This document shows, one piece after another, positions 1-8,534 of a stretch of DNA of 64,000 nt. Within the stretch, counting starts at the first letter, position 1. Each line of letters starts with the position of its first letter. The DNA comes from Xenorhabdus bovienii (GTDB lineage Bacteria; Pseudomonadota; Gammaproteobacteria; Enterobacterales; Enterobacteriaceae). The notes under the pieces were generated by a model, which did no database searches, was not told the origin of the DNA, and was given only the letters and a program-made list of their open reading frames with translations. The position numbers were made by a program, and so were the translations under genes. The stretch covers positions 1 to 64,000 of the forward strand of contig NZ_JANAIF010000005.1 in the NCBI RefSeq assembly GCF_024721015.1. Direction: 5' to 3'.

Positions 1-69
1 GATTTTCGCCATTGATCAGATCGTAAAAATCGGACTGAGTTCCCTCAAGTGATCTACTATTTTGAATTC

Positions 70-489
70 TTATTTAGGGTGGCGGCAACCATCACCCGGT
101 TTAATGTCTAATCTACCTATTTTAGTCTTACCATATTTCCATAGCTCACGGGCAGATTGCTCATAAATATCTGGCCTATCCTTCTGTAAGCAATAAAAAA
201 ATGCCGCTGGGCCACATAAACTAGCCCATCCTTGCCTTGGATAAGTTTTTCTTGCAATTCTACCCTGAATTTCCGATTCAAATTTATTTTTTTCAAACGG
301 ATCTTTTTCATGACCAATTGGATATTCTTTAGCAATAAAGGGTCTTTCAGGAATAGTGATCTTTAATTCAATAGTATTATCCCCGTCGCTGACTGGCTTT
401 GTTTCAGCCGTACTTTCAAAATAACACGCATTTTCCCGTTTGTTATCGGAACAGGCTTTACCTGCGACGAATTCACCAAGGGTATACAT
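70..489 (-). CDS. CGPA-motif protein, possible cysteine-peptidase-like (T6SS-associated?)
   Basis: A 139-residue product with no signal peptide. The ATG at 489 follows an AAGG six bases upstream, so the start looks genuine. Cys92 lies in a CGPAAFFY motif, which resembles the nucleophile motif of papain/C39-like cysteine peptidases; a conserved-looking GCRHP sits at the C-terminus. I recall similar proteins next to Hcp or VgrG genes in enterobacteria, so a type VI secretion link is possible but is inference. The frame stops at a TAA (70-72); just past it another frame is open to the window edge and reads like a plausible continuation, so the gene is probably frameshifted or shortened. It abuts a Tn3 transposase fragment. 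Confidence 0.5.
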   Translation of the reverse strand: MYTLGEFVAGKACSDNKRENACYFESTAETKPVSDGDNTIELKITIPERPFIAKEYPIGHEKDPFEKNKFESEIQGRIARKTYPRQGWASLCGPAAFFYCLQKDRPDIYEQSARELWKYGKTKIGRLDIKPGDGCRHPK

Positions 490-511
490 TTTTTAGCCTT
501 ATTCTGGTCGG

Positions 512-1135
512 CTACCCAGTTAGCTGATTATTTGGTGAGGACAACAGGCTGTCGAGCGCCGTTTTATGCTTCGGAGTAAGCTGGGTATTCAGTGCTGTAA
601 ATACTTGTTTGTCGCCACTGGCCATCGCTTCTGCACAGGTGCGATCCAACACTTCCATACCGGAAATAATAATGCAGTTTTGCTGAAGATAGTCCAAAAG
701 TTCTTCAGCCAGCAGGATACCTTTATCGGTACGTGTCGCGAGCGGGATAAGATGACCGATACAATCCTGCTGGATCTGTTTTGTAAACGTTCTCAGATTA
801 ATATAACGGTATAGTTCCGTTAAATGCTCCCTCCAGGTGGTATCACGCCCCAAAGCATAATCCTGCCAGAATTCATCCGACAAATTGAGCCTGCTGGCGA
901 TGCTTTTCAATAATGAAACGGGGTGTGGTGAATTTATATCCGGAATAAAACCGATGCTTCTCAAACAAAAAAGAAGAACAGCAAACCCCATTTTATTTTC
1001 AGATTTTCTGTGTGCATTAATCAGAGCAACATCCTGCTCACTGAAATATGTCATACGGGTCAGGGTCAGTTCATCTTCAGGTAAAGCCAGCAATGATTAT
1101 CTTTCTGTCGGCGAAAGAACCTGTTTCCTTGACAT
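512..1135 (-). pseudogene. tnpA: Tn3-family transposase N-terminal fragment (nonsense-mutated)
   Basis: Reading leftward, ATG at 1135 opens MSRKQVLSPTER, then an in-frame TAA (1097-1099), then SLLALPEDELTLTRM and about 190 more codons to a stop at 512. LLALPEDELTLTRM and the following FSEQD-to-HRK segment are typical of the N-terminal DUF4158 domain of Tn3-family TnpA. A full-length TnpA is close to 1000 residues, so only about one fifth remains and even that part is interrupted. The fragment ends where the next leftward gene begins. No resolvase or terminal repeat was identified. It marks an old transposition event at the left border of the accessory island. Confidence 0.8.
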
Positions 1136-1723
1136 ATAGTTTTTTATAGTGATTATTAGTTAATTTACTAGAGCACGAAATGTATGCCGCTTAAGGGTAC
1201 ACTCAGGCACCATAGATAGAATGTGACGGCATCGTATTAATGAAATAACATCATTGACTTCGATGTGTCAGGGGGTAAGCTCTTGGTGTTGGTAGAACCC
1301 GTAGATGAAATCGGATAGAAGTCCTCTTGCTGAGTATTCTCAAAGATCATTGTTTATCTCTACTGCAGAAAAGAAACATTCTGGTTTGCTTGGCCATGAA
1401 TCTTGTTTTTCATGGGCAGAAATATACCAGCATTTTTAGCTGCGAGCTATCTGGGACAGGCATTGGTAGGGTTGGTTATGTGTGATAACACTGGTGAGAT
1501 GATTCGACTGATGCGCCTCATCTATATTATAGAGCGCTTTTGTAAGAGGCGATGATTGAGCGTTACGCTCATCTACATGCAAGTGGGGTTATTACAAATG
1601 CTGTAACTACCTCATTTGCTTGCTCGATTAAATGCACCCTTCAATCGCCGGTAAACCATCCTAAAAGTTTGCATCCCGTTCAGCGGGATACTCATCAGCG
1701 TCGAATTATAAACTGGAGAAACC
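1136..1723. other. Intergenic region without a recognisable gene
   Basis: About 590 bases between the Tn3 fragment and the MFS gene. I see no coding frame with family resemblance. A short perfect dyad (TGAGCG-TTA-CGCTCA, near 1555-1570) and a GCATCCCGTTCAGCGGGAT dyad (about 1671-1689) are present. The second is close enough to the MFS start to act in its leader, but neither carries a T-run. Confidence 0.4.
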
Positions 1724-2932
1724 ATGGCTAATCCCTACCGCGAACTTCTCACAACCCCCGGCGCCATGGGGTTAGTGATCGCGAGTTCCATTGTCCGTCT
1801 GCCACAGGCAATGATCGGCATCGGCATCATTACCATGTTGGTGCAGCAGACGGGTCTTTATTGGCTGGCTGGCTCAATCGCCGGCACATTTGCTCTGACG
1901 AATGCGCTTATCGGCCCGCAGATATCGAAACTCGTTGATCAGCGGGGCCAGAGTCGAGTTCTGCCCTTTATGACCGCCTTCAGCATTGGTATGCTGCTGG
2001 CGCTGATAATTGCTGTCTATATGAGTGCTCCGACTCTACTGCTTTTTATTCTTGCGGCATTGGTGGGCACGATGCCAAGCATGCCCGCTATGATAAGAGC
2101 ACGCTGGACGCAGCTTTTCCGTGGCAAGCCGCAATTACACACGGCCTTTTCCCTGGACACTGTTCTAACTGAACTCGCTTTTATAATCGGCCCACCACTC
2201 ACTATTGGCCTGAGCACCAGTTTTTTCGCCGAAGCCGGACCTCTTGTTGCCGTGTTGCTTCTGATCATCGGCGTGACAGTATTTCTTCTGCAGCGGGAGA
2301 CCGAACCGAAGGTCGTCGTAGGCATCAGGAGGAACGCAAGCTCGACCTTACTTATCCCCGGCGTTCGTACCATCGTTCTGGCGCTCCTGGCGATGGGTGT
2401 GATTGGCGGATCAATTGATGTGGCTGTGGTTGCCTTCGCCAACGCACAAGGCTGGCTAGCGTCTGCTAGTTTCATCCTGGCAGCCTATGCGCTCGGCTCA
2501 ATGATCGCGGGCCTGACGTTCGGCGCATTAAGGATTTCCTTACCGATTGAAAAGCAGTTCTTCATTGGGGTACTGGTAACTTCAGTCACAGCTGTATTAC
2601 CTATTTTCTCACCGGATGTCTACATCCTTTCTGGGATGCTCTTTATGGCAGGAGTGTCATTTGCACCAACGATGATCATCGTCATGAATCTTGGTACGAT
2701 CATTGTTCCACCGTCCAGGATCACCGAAGGACTCACGTGGATGACGACTGGCATCAGCATCGGCGTAGCGCTTGGTAGCGTACTTGCGGGCATGGTGATC
2801 GACATCTATGGCGCGCGGGCAGGGTTCGGTGTAACCATTGTCGCGGGGTTGGTCATGGTGGTTATCGTGCTTTTGGGGCTGCGTACACTTCGTGCCACGT
2901 CAGCGGTTTGCGCCGAGCCGACCTTCCTGTAA
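1724..2932 (+). CDS. MFS transporter
   Basis: A 402-residue, strongly hydrophobic protein with about 12 predicted membrane segments and the length expected of a major facilitator. The start follows GGAGA at 1715-1719. The short linker near residues 188-200 (RETEPK) fits the central cytoplasmic loop between the two six-helix halves. Substrate cannot be read from the sequence; drug or metabolite efflux is the default guess. The next gene, on the other strand, is an ArsR-type regulator with a rhodanese domain, and the putative azapteridine-like operon starts about 1 kb downstream, so export of, or resistance to, that product is possible. Base composition looks richer in G+C than the core genes. 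Confidence 0.8.
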   Translation: MANPYRELLTTPGAMGLVIASSIVRLPQAMIGIGIITMLVQQTGLYWLAGSIAGTFALTNALIGPQISKLVDQRGQSRVLPFMTAFSIGMLLALIIAVYMSAPTLLLFILAALVGTMPSMPAMIRARWTQLFRGKPQLHTAFSLDTVLTELAFIIGPPLTIGLSTSFFAEAGPLVAVLLLIIGVTVFLLQRETEPKVVVGIRRNASSTLLIPGVRTIVLALLAMGVIGGSIDVAVVAFANAQGWLASASFILAAYALGSMIAGLTFGALRISLPIEKQFFIGVLVTSVTAVLPIFSPDVYILSGMLFMAGVSFAPTMIIVMNLGTIIVPPSRITEGLTWMTTGISIGVALGSVLAGMVIDIYGARAGFGVTIVAGLVMVVIVLLGLRTLRATSAVCAEPTFL

Positions 2933-2949
2933 TCACCCCGAACCAAGCC

Positions 2950-2975
2950 GCCCGCGCTGGTAGCGGGCAGCGCTT
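2950..2975 (+). terminator. Possible terminator after the MFS gene
   Basis: GCCCGC (2950-2955) pairs with GCGGGC (2963-2968) across a seven-base loop, followed by AGCGCTTTT. The T-run is short, so this is a moderate call. Confidence 0.45.
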
Positions 2976-3086
2976 TTCGATCGTAAGCGTCCGGCAAACC
3001 CGATATTTACGCTGAATTAAAGGATTACCCTCATCATCAGTACAACGATAGCGAGCATGTGCCGTGAATCCTTCACCGGAGCTTCT

Positions 3087-3755
3087 TCAACCTATTGGAG
3101 AAACCTCCACACGCAAACCTGCTGCTCGCCATCCTGGGAATCCATCCCCAAGGCGTAGGGCTTTGAATCCTTTAGATCGCAGTAATGAGACCGCCTGAAT
3201 AGAGAGCACGCAATATCGCCCACCACAATAAGCGAGGATATCCTGATTGCGAGGCAGTTCTCCAAGATGGTGTACGAGCGCTTCTGTTGGAATGTTGATG
3301 GCTCCCGGAATGTGTCCTACGGCGTAATCCTCTTCCGAGCGCACGTCCAGTAGTAGTACCCCTTCCTCCTGTCTGCGGAGCAGCTCTTCAACAGAGACAC
3401 CTTCTAAGTGCTCCGGATGATGGACGCTGTCGGAGACAACACGCTGCATCTCGGTTTGCTGATAAGCAAGATAGTCTCGTAACGCGGCCAGTATATTCGC
3501 AACTGGGCCGTCACCAATCCGATACAGGACATGCTTGCCTTCGCGACGGGTTTGGACGAATCCTGCACGTCGCAATTGCTGCAAATGTTGTGAAGTATTG
3601 GTGATGGAGAGGCCGGATATCTCCGCCAAATGCTCTACCGAGCTTTCGTGCCGAAAGATTGCCTCAACCAAGGTCAATCGATGTGAGTGTCCAAGTGTCT
3701 TGGCGAAATCCGCCATTTCGTTAAGAGCATGAGAGGTACGATTAATCGTCTTCAT
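3087..3755 (-). CDS. ArsR-family regulator with C-terminal rhodanese domain
   Basis: A 222-residue two-domain protein. Residues about 12-95 are an ArsR-type winged helix, with the recognition helix around 45-63 (SGLSITNTSQHLQQL) and a wing at 70-80. Residues about 120-215 are a rhodanese domain with LLLDVR at 134-139, GHIPGAINIP at 147-156 and the active-site loop CGGRYC starting at Cys177. Such fusions are known as regulators that may sense sulfane sulfur, persulfide or metal(loid)s through the rhodanese Cys; the ligand here is unknown. The gene points away from the biosynthetic operon, and its promoter region (3756-3999) lies in front of the WD40 gene, so it could control itself and that operon. 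Confidence 0.85.
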   Translation of the reverse strand: MKTINRTSHALNEMADFAKTLGHSHRLTLVEAIFRHESSVEHLAEISGLSITNTSQHLQQLRRAGFVQTRREGKHVLYRIGDGPVANILAALRDYLAYQQTEMQRVVSDSVHHPEHLEGVSVEELLRRQEEGVLLLDVRSEEDYAVGHIPGAINIPTEALVHHLGELPRNQDILAYCGGRYCVLSIQAVSLLRSKGFKALRLGDGFPGWRAAGLRVEVSPIG

Positions 3756-3999
3756 AAAGTAAAAGCTTCAAATATCAACATTTGCGACATAGATAACATA
3801 ATTAGTCTACTTATGCCATTGATCCATTTATTGCTGGAATGATAGATTCATGAACTAACCACAGGCTGAGCAAGAGAAGCGGGATTCGGATCAGGCATGT
3901 GCGACAAACCGGAGTGTCCCTCAATAGTACGAATCATCGCTATCGGCGCACGAAGATCGGCAAACACCATCACACCATAAACCTCTGCGAGGAACTCCA
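3756..3999. promoter_or_regulatory. Divergent intergenic region of the regulator gene and the WD40-led operon
   Basis: 244 bases between two divergent starts. The WD40 start at 4000 has an AGGAA about seven bases upstream. No operator is certain; this is the only place where promoters for both the ArsR-rhodanese gene and the eight-gene operon can sit. Confidence 0.5.
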
Positions 4000-5697
4000 A
4001 TGATCACCCATCATGCACCGATCAGCGGGATTGCCGCCTACCGCGATAAGTACGTCTTAACAGCTGGCTACGATAACCAGGTCATCCTGTGGGATGCTAA
4101 CACCCAACGTCCGCTCGCCCGTGCGATGCACGATCACCTTGCGAATCAGGGCGTATTCTCACCCGATGGTGCTTACGCCGTTACCTCATCATCAGATTAT
4201 AGTGCCCGGCTCTGGACTGTACCCGACCTACGGTTGGTCGCCGTGTTCGCCGATCATGAGGACGATGTAGAAATGAGCGTATTTCATCCGGATAAGCCTC
4301 TGGTCGCAACCGCTTCACGCGATCATCACGTCCGGGTGTACGATTTCAGTGGCAAGCTGCTGCACACGTTCAAAGGCCATTCAGCTGACGTCATCTCGGT
4401 TGAATGGATGCATAATGCCGACGAACTTGTCTCGTCAAGCGACGATGGTACGATCAAGCGTTGGTCACTTGAGAAAAACTGCCTCGTCGCTGACATCGAT
4501 CTCGGTGGCATCGAGACCGACACTATCGCTATCGCAGCAGACGGACGCATCTTCGCTGGCAACGACGAAGGAGAGATAATTTCAATCGGTACTGACGGCT
4601 TGCAGGTGACGTTCAGGGCGCATGATGCGGGTGTGAAGCGTCTCGTGCTCGACCACAACCGGGGACTTCTAGTGTCACTGTCATACGACCGCACAATGCG
4701 GCTATGGCAAGTGAGTTCATTCGGACAGTTGGAAGAGCTCGTTAGCGCGTCGCTGCCGCCTGAAGTATGGCCGCGTTCATGCTCCTTCAAAGGTGACGAT
4801 CACATTGTGTTCGCCACTTTCCAATCAGGCTATCGTCTGTACAACTGGAAAACCGATGACTGGGATTTGACTGAGCTAGCGCCGACACACGTCGTCAATG
4901 CAGCCGCGTCAGTCGACGGCCAACAATGGGCGATTGGTGATGCAGGCATTGTGTGGATCGACCAGCGTGAGCACGCACGCATGGGCAGTCTGTGCAACTT
5001 TCTCACGCCCGTAGGTGACGTGATCCTGACAGGTGGGCAACTCGGCAAAGTGTTTGATGCGCGTACGGGTCGTGAGTTGTACCAGCATCGCTCTCCACTA
5101 AACTGTGGCGTATCGTTCAAGCGCAATGGCATCGACCATGCGGTGATCGGTGCGTACACGGGCGAAGGTATTGTGCTGCGTATCGAGGGCTCGCAGGTAA
5201 CGCACGTCGCTGACCTGCCATTACATGGTAACGCCGTTAAAAGTGTCGCCATCTCTGGTGATCGGCTTTTCTCCATTGCGGCTGATGCGTCAGCGGCTTG
5301 GTATCGCGTGTCGACACTTGAGCAGGTGTGCACGCTTAAGCGTGCACACGAGAAGATCGCGAATGGCTGTACAGGCCTTAATGACGGCTATTTTGCTTCG
5401 GTGAGCCGTGATCTGAAATTGCGGATATGGTCACCAAATCACCAGGCGGATATCATCGCGACTCCCCACACGCACTCGATCAAATGTGTTGCCGCAGGAG
5501 TTGACGGTCGCTATGTCGCGACTGGCAGCTATAACGGCCGGGTTGCTATTTACGACCGTATCAATAACCTCTGGGTGATCAATGTGCAGGTGACGACTGC
5601 GGGCGTGTCGTCCCTCAGCTACGATCCGATCACACATGTGTTTCTTGCGAGCTCATATGACGGCAATGTCTATCACATCCCGCTGGAGCACATATGA
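4000..5697 (+). CDS. WD40-repeat beta-propeller protein (ToxC-like?)
   Basis: A 565-residue protein without signal peptide, built of repeated roughly 40-residue units ending in WD-like dipeptides (LWDA, LWTV, VYDF, RWSL, LWQV, RIWSP, IYDR). The number and spacing suggest two propellers or one large one. WD40 proteins are usually scaffolds rather than catalysts, but from memory a WD-repeat protein (ToxC) is part of the toxoflavin biosynthetic locus of Burkholderia glumae and Pseudomonas protegens, next to a methyltransferase and an FGE-like protein, exactly as here. It opens the operon, and its stop overlaps the methyltransferase start by four bases (ATGA at 5694-5697), implying coupled translation. 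High-G+C codon choice suggests transfer. Role in catalysis: unknown. Confidence 0.85.
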   Translation: MITHHAPISGIAAYRDKYVLTAGYDNQVILWDANTQRPLARAMHDHLANQGVFSPDGAYAVTSSSDYSARLWTVPDLRLVAVFADHEDDVEMSVFHPDKPLVATASRDHHVRVYDFSGKLLHTFKGHSADVISVEWMHNADELVSSSDDGTIKRWSLEKNCLVADIDLGGIETDTIAIAADGRIFAGNDEGEIISIGTDGLQVTFRAHDAGVKRLVLDHNRGLLVSLSYDRTMRLWQVSSFGQLEELVSASLPPEVWPRSCSFKGDDHIVFATFQSGYRLYNWKTDDWDLTELAPTHVVNAAASVDGQQWAIGDAGIVWIDQREHARMGSLCNFLTPVGDVILTGGQLGKVFDARTGRELYQHRSPLNCGVSFKRNGIDHAVIGAYTGEGIVLRIEGSQVTHVADLPLHGNAVKSVAISGDRLFSIAADASAAWYRVSTLEQVCTLKRAHEKIANGCTGLNDGYFASVSRDLKLRIWSPNHQADIIATPHTHSIKCVAAGVDGRYVATGSYNGRVAIYDRINNLWVINVQVTTAGVSSLSYDPITHVFLASSYDGNVYHIPLEHI

Positions 5698-6389
5698 GCA
5701 GTAACACCGAACCACATTACATTGATACTCAGCGGACAATCATCCCCGTTGACGTTCCAAGCACGTCACCACGCGATTATGAAGAGGTGTTACGCTCGGA
5801 TTTTGTGTCGAGTTATAACGAAGGGCGCGACGTCTGGACCGAAGAGACCGCAATGCAGCAGACAAGTGCGATCTTGCATGCTCACCTCGGTCGCTCTTCC
5901 GATATCCTAGACGTTGGTGCAGGTCGCGGACGTGATACTGAGTTCTTACTCGCACAAGGTCATCGGGTCACTGCAGTTGACCTCGTCGAACTTCCCGAGT
6001 GGGCACAACTGATGCAGAACTGGGGCAACCAAGTGCGATTCCGCATAACGCCAGTGACTGAGCTCGAAGATGAGAACCTTTTTGATGGTGTGCTCGACAA
6101 TGGCTGCCTACATCACCAACATCCAGATGCATACATTGAGTATCTCAGGCGCATCCACGACCTTTTACGCCCAGCCGGGCTCTTCACAATATCAGTGTTT
6201 GAGTCGAAAGAACCGGGTCGGCTGTACGCAAATAAAATGCGGCGGCTTTATCGCGAGTTCACAGATTCTGAGCTTACCGAGTTGCTGCGCGTCGCGCATT
6301 TTACTCTTGTCAGTGTGCACCGTGTACCGCGCCCAACAGCCGGACTGAACTATTTGGTTCTGACAGTTAGAAAATCTGGTTCCTACTAA
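5694..6389 (+). CDS. Class I SAM-dependent methyltransferase (ToxA-like?)
   Basis: 231 residues. Motif I of the Rossmann SAM-binding fold is at residues 71-80 (ILDVGAGRGR), followed by an acidic ribose-binding residue in TAVDLVE near 96; LLRPAGLFTISVF near 160-170 corresponds to the post-motif-III strand. This is a Methyltransf_11/25-type enzyme. Sandwiched between the WD40 and FGE-like genes, it occupies the place ToxA would have in a toxoflavin-type locus, where ToxA N-methylates the azapteridine ring. That substrate is inference; the fold and cofactor are clear. The start overlaps the WD40 stop. Confidence 0.85.
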   Translation: MSSNTEPHYIDTQRTIIPVDVPSTSPRDYEEVLRSDFVSSYNEGRDVWTEETAMQQTSAILHAHLGRSSDILDVGAGRGRDTEFLLAQGHRVTAVDLVELPEWAQLMQNWGNQVRFRITPVTELEDENLFDGVLDNGCLHHQHPDAYIEYLRRIHDLLRPAGLFTISVFESKEPGRLYANKMRRLYREFTDSELTELLRVAHFTLVSVHRVPRPTAGLNYLVLTVRKSGSY

Positions 6390-6404
6390 GGCGAGGCTAT
6401 ACCC

Positions 6405-7388
6405 ATGAAACCTATGCTCGCCGGCAACCCTAACCATCTCAGTGACCGTGCAGCGATGGCGCTGCCCGAAAATCTCTTCGTTGCGCGCATGCCCACGACG
6501 GTGTTTTCAATGCATCTCGATCTATTGCAACTTGAGCCGGCAGAGTGGATCGCAATCGCACAGAATCCGTCCACATCATTTGAACGCCGTTATGCAGCGG
6601 GTACATTGCTCAGCTTTTCGGGCGATCCACGTATCCGTCCGCTTGATCCAGAAATGTGTGACGTACCCGGCGCAAGCGTTTGGCTCGGCACTGCACCGGA
6701 GCAGGTTCCACAGGTCGTTGCCGAATGGCAGCGTGTCGGCGTAATCGAGGAATGGATAGCTAAGGAATGCCCATGCTACAACGTGGAAATCAAGGCATTC
6801 CGGATTATGCGTTATCCAGTCACCAATCTCGAATATCGGCTCTTTCTTGAGCAGACGAGAGCGCCATGGTTTCCGACGTCTTGGTTCTTAGGTGTCTATC
6901 CGGGCGAACGGGCAAATCATCCCGTCTGGTCTGTCCCTCCGGAAGCAGCAGAAGCGTATGCAGATTGGCTGAGCGAAGCTACAGGTCGGCGTTTTCGGTT
7001 GCCTAGAGAAGCCGAATGGGAGTACGCAGCTTCTGGAGGCACTGGTTCCGAATATCCGTGGGGTAACGAGTTCGATCCTTACGCAGCCAATACGGTCGAA
7101 GCCGGGCCTTTGTCGACAACGCCTGTCGGTATCTTTCCTCTTGGTCGTAGCACATTTGGCATCGACGATCTCGCCGGCAATGTCGAGGAATATGTCGCCG
7201 ATGATTACTCCCCCTACCCTGGTGGCGATGTGATTAACGATGACCTCGCAAGCACTCAGGGTAGCTATCGGATCGCACGTGGTGGCAGCTTCACGCGCTT
7301 TGGTGATCTGGCACGCTGTGCACGTCGTCACGGCCGCTACCAGCGTGACATCTACGCGATGGGTTTTCGGCTGGTAGAGTCGCTTTGA
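6405..7388 (+). CDS. Formylglycine-generating-enzyme/EgtB-like protein (ToxD-like?)
   Basis: 327 residues. The C-terminal two thirds (about 110-327) is an FGE-sulfatase (SUMF1/EgtB/PvdO) domain: YPVTNLEYRLFL near 140, ATGRRFRLPREAEWEYAA near 195-210, YPWGNEFDP, GIDDLAGNVEE near 255 and RGGSF near 290. The paired cysteines that bind copper in true formylglycine-generating enzymes are not both present; after RGGSF only one Cys (ARCARR) remains, so sulfatase activation is unlikely. Members of this fold also act as non-haem iron sulfoxide synthases (EgtB, OvoA), in pyoverdine maturation (PvdO) and, as ToxD, in toxoflavin synthesis. Residues 1-110 are of unknown fold. The start has AAGGCGAGG upstream. 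Confidence 0.85.
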   Translation: MKPMLAGNPNHLSDRAAMALPENLFVARMPTTVFSMHLDLLQLEPAEWIAIAQNPSTSFERRYAAGTLLSFSGDPRIRPLDPEMCDVPGASVWLGTAPEQVPQVVAEWQRVGVIEEWIAKECPCYNVEIKAFRIMRYPVTNLEYRLFLEQTRAPWFPTSWFLGVYPGERANHPVWSVPPEAAEAYADWLSEATGRRFRLPREAEWEYAASGGTGSEYPWGNEFDPYAANTVEAGPLSTTPVGIFPLGRSTFGIDDLAGNVEEYVADDYSPYPGGDVINDDLASTQGSYRIARGGSFTRFGDLARCARRHGRYQRDIYAMGFRLVESL

Positions 7389-7479
7389 GCCGGGTCAGGA
7401 TTGTGATTCGACCGCGTTCTGGCTGTAGTGTGAGGTGTGCCGGTTTCCCAAAAACCATATTACTTAACGAGGGACTTCA

Positions 7480-8532
7480 ATGAGCGAGCTAGCCACTGAG
7501 ACAATCTATGAGTCGACAAACGATAAAGTTGCACTGACTTCAGTCATCGACTTGGTGAAATTGTCCGATCAATACCGGCAATCGGCAGTCCTGCACTATG
7601 CCGTTGCCGAAAAGCTATTTGATTTAACGCAGGAAAGCTGCACATCGGCCAAGGTTGCCAGAAATTTCGGCATGGTCGAGGGTAAGGTGTCAATCCTGTT
7701 AAACGCGCTTGTTGCTCTCGGACTTCTAAGGAAGGACGGCAACGAGTTTTTGAACACTGAGTTGACTACGCGATACTTGACAAGTACGAGTTCCGACTAC
7801 ATAGGCGCGATTGTTGAGCATCAGCATCTGCAATGGGAGAACTGGCCCCGGCTTGGAGAAATTCTGCGCAGCGAAAAGCCACTCAATTTCCAACAGGAAA
7901 GTCGTTTCATGCGCGATGAGCGTGCTCGCGACGCGTTTAATGACGCGATGGTACGTCTGAGCCAGCCCATGCGTGATGTCGTGAGCGGCCTCAGTGTCTT
8001 TGCGAACGCGAATACGTCGATCGACCTTGCAGGTGGACACGGTACCTACATCGCGGAGGCGTTACACCGTCATCCACAGCTAACAGGCCAGATATGGGAT
8101 CTACCAACGACCCGCGACTCTGCGCAGAAAACGATTGAAGCATACGGCCTCAATGGGCGGCTCGAGTTTTGTGAGAAAAACCTGCTTGACGCTCTCAACT
8201 TTGAGAAAGCAGCCGCCGACGTCGTTATGTTGAACGATTGCCTTCACTACTTTGATGAAACAGAGGCGCTTGCAGTGATCCGTTACGCATCCTGTCTTGT
8301 GAAGCCAGGGGGTGCACTCTTGATCCTCACAATGACAATGGATGAAAATCTTGTCACGCCCCCGCTATCTGCTGACTTCTCGCTCCACATGATGGTTAAC
8401 ACCAATCACGGCGAGCTACATCCGACGCAGTGGATAGCTCGTGCTGTACATGGAAATGGCTTGTCTATCAGCGAACACGCAATTGGCCGCTACACACTTC
8501 TCATCGGTCAACGCCCTGCTAGTGAGGTATAA
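7480..8532 (+). CDS. O-methyltransferase, acetylserotonin/hydroxyindole OMT-like
   Basis: 350 residues. The N-terminal part (about 20-105) is a winged-helix dimerisation domain; residues about 110-345 form the methyltransferase domain, with the SAM loop IDLAGGHGTY at 181-190, the DLP segment at 207-209, and a catalytic-type His256 in LNDCLHYF, the equivalent of the His in the LHDW motif of small-molecule O-methyltransferases. It should methylate a hydroxyl, or less often a ring nitrogen, of a small aromatic or heterocyclic product. A 91-base gap separates it from the FGE-like gene; the VOC gene follows after two bases. The canonical toxoflavin loci I remember have no such gene, so the end product here probably carries an extra methyl group. 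Confidence 0.85.
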   Translation: MSELATETIYESTNDKVALTSVIDLVKLSDQYRQSAVLHYAVAEKLFDLTQESCTSAKVARNFGMVEGKVSILLNALVALGLLRKDGNEFLNTELTTRYLTSTSSDYIGAIVEHQHLQWENWPRLGEILRSEKPLNFQQESRFMRDERARDAFNDAMVRLSQPMRDVVSGLSVFANANTSIDLAGGHGTYIAEALHRHPQLTGQIWDLPTTRDSAQKTIEAYGLNGRLEFCEKNLLDALNFEKAAADVVMLNDCLHYFDETEALAVIRYASCLVKPGGALLILTMTMDENLVTPPLSADFSLHMMVNTNHGELHPTQWIARAVHGNGLSISEHAIGRYTLLIGQRPASEV

Positions 8533-8534
8533 CT

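Noticed and set aside
1185..1215. Possible Tn3 terminal inverted repeat near CTTAAGGGTAC
   Set aside because: A TAAG-GGG pattern fits loosely, but no matching second end or target duplication was found.
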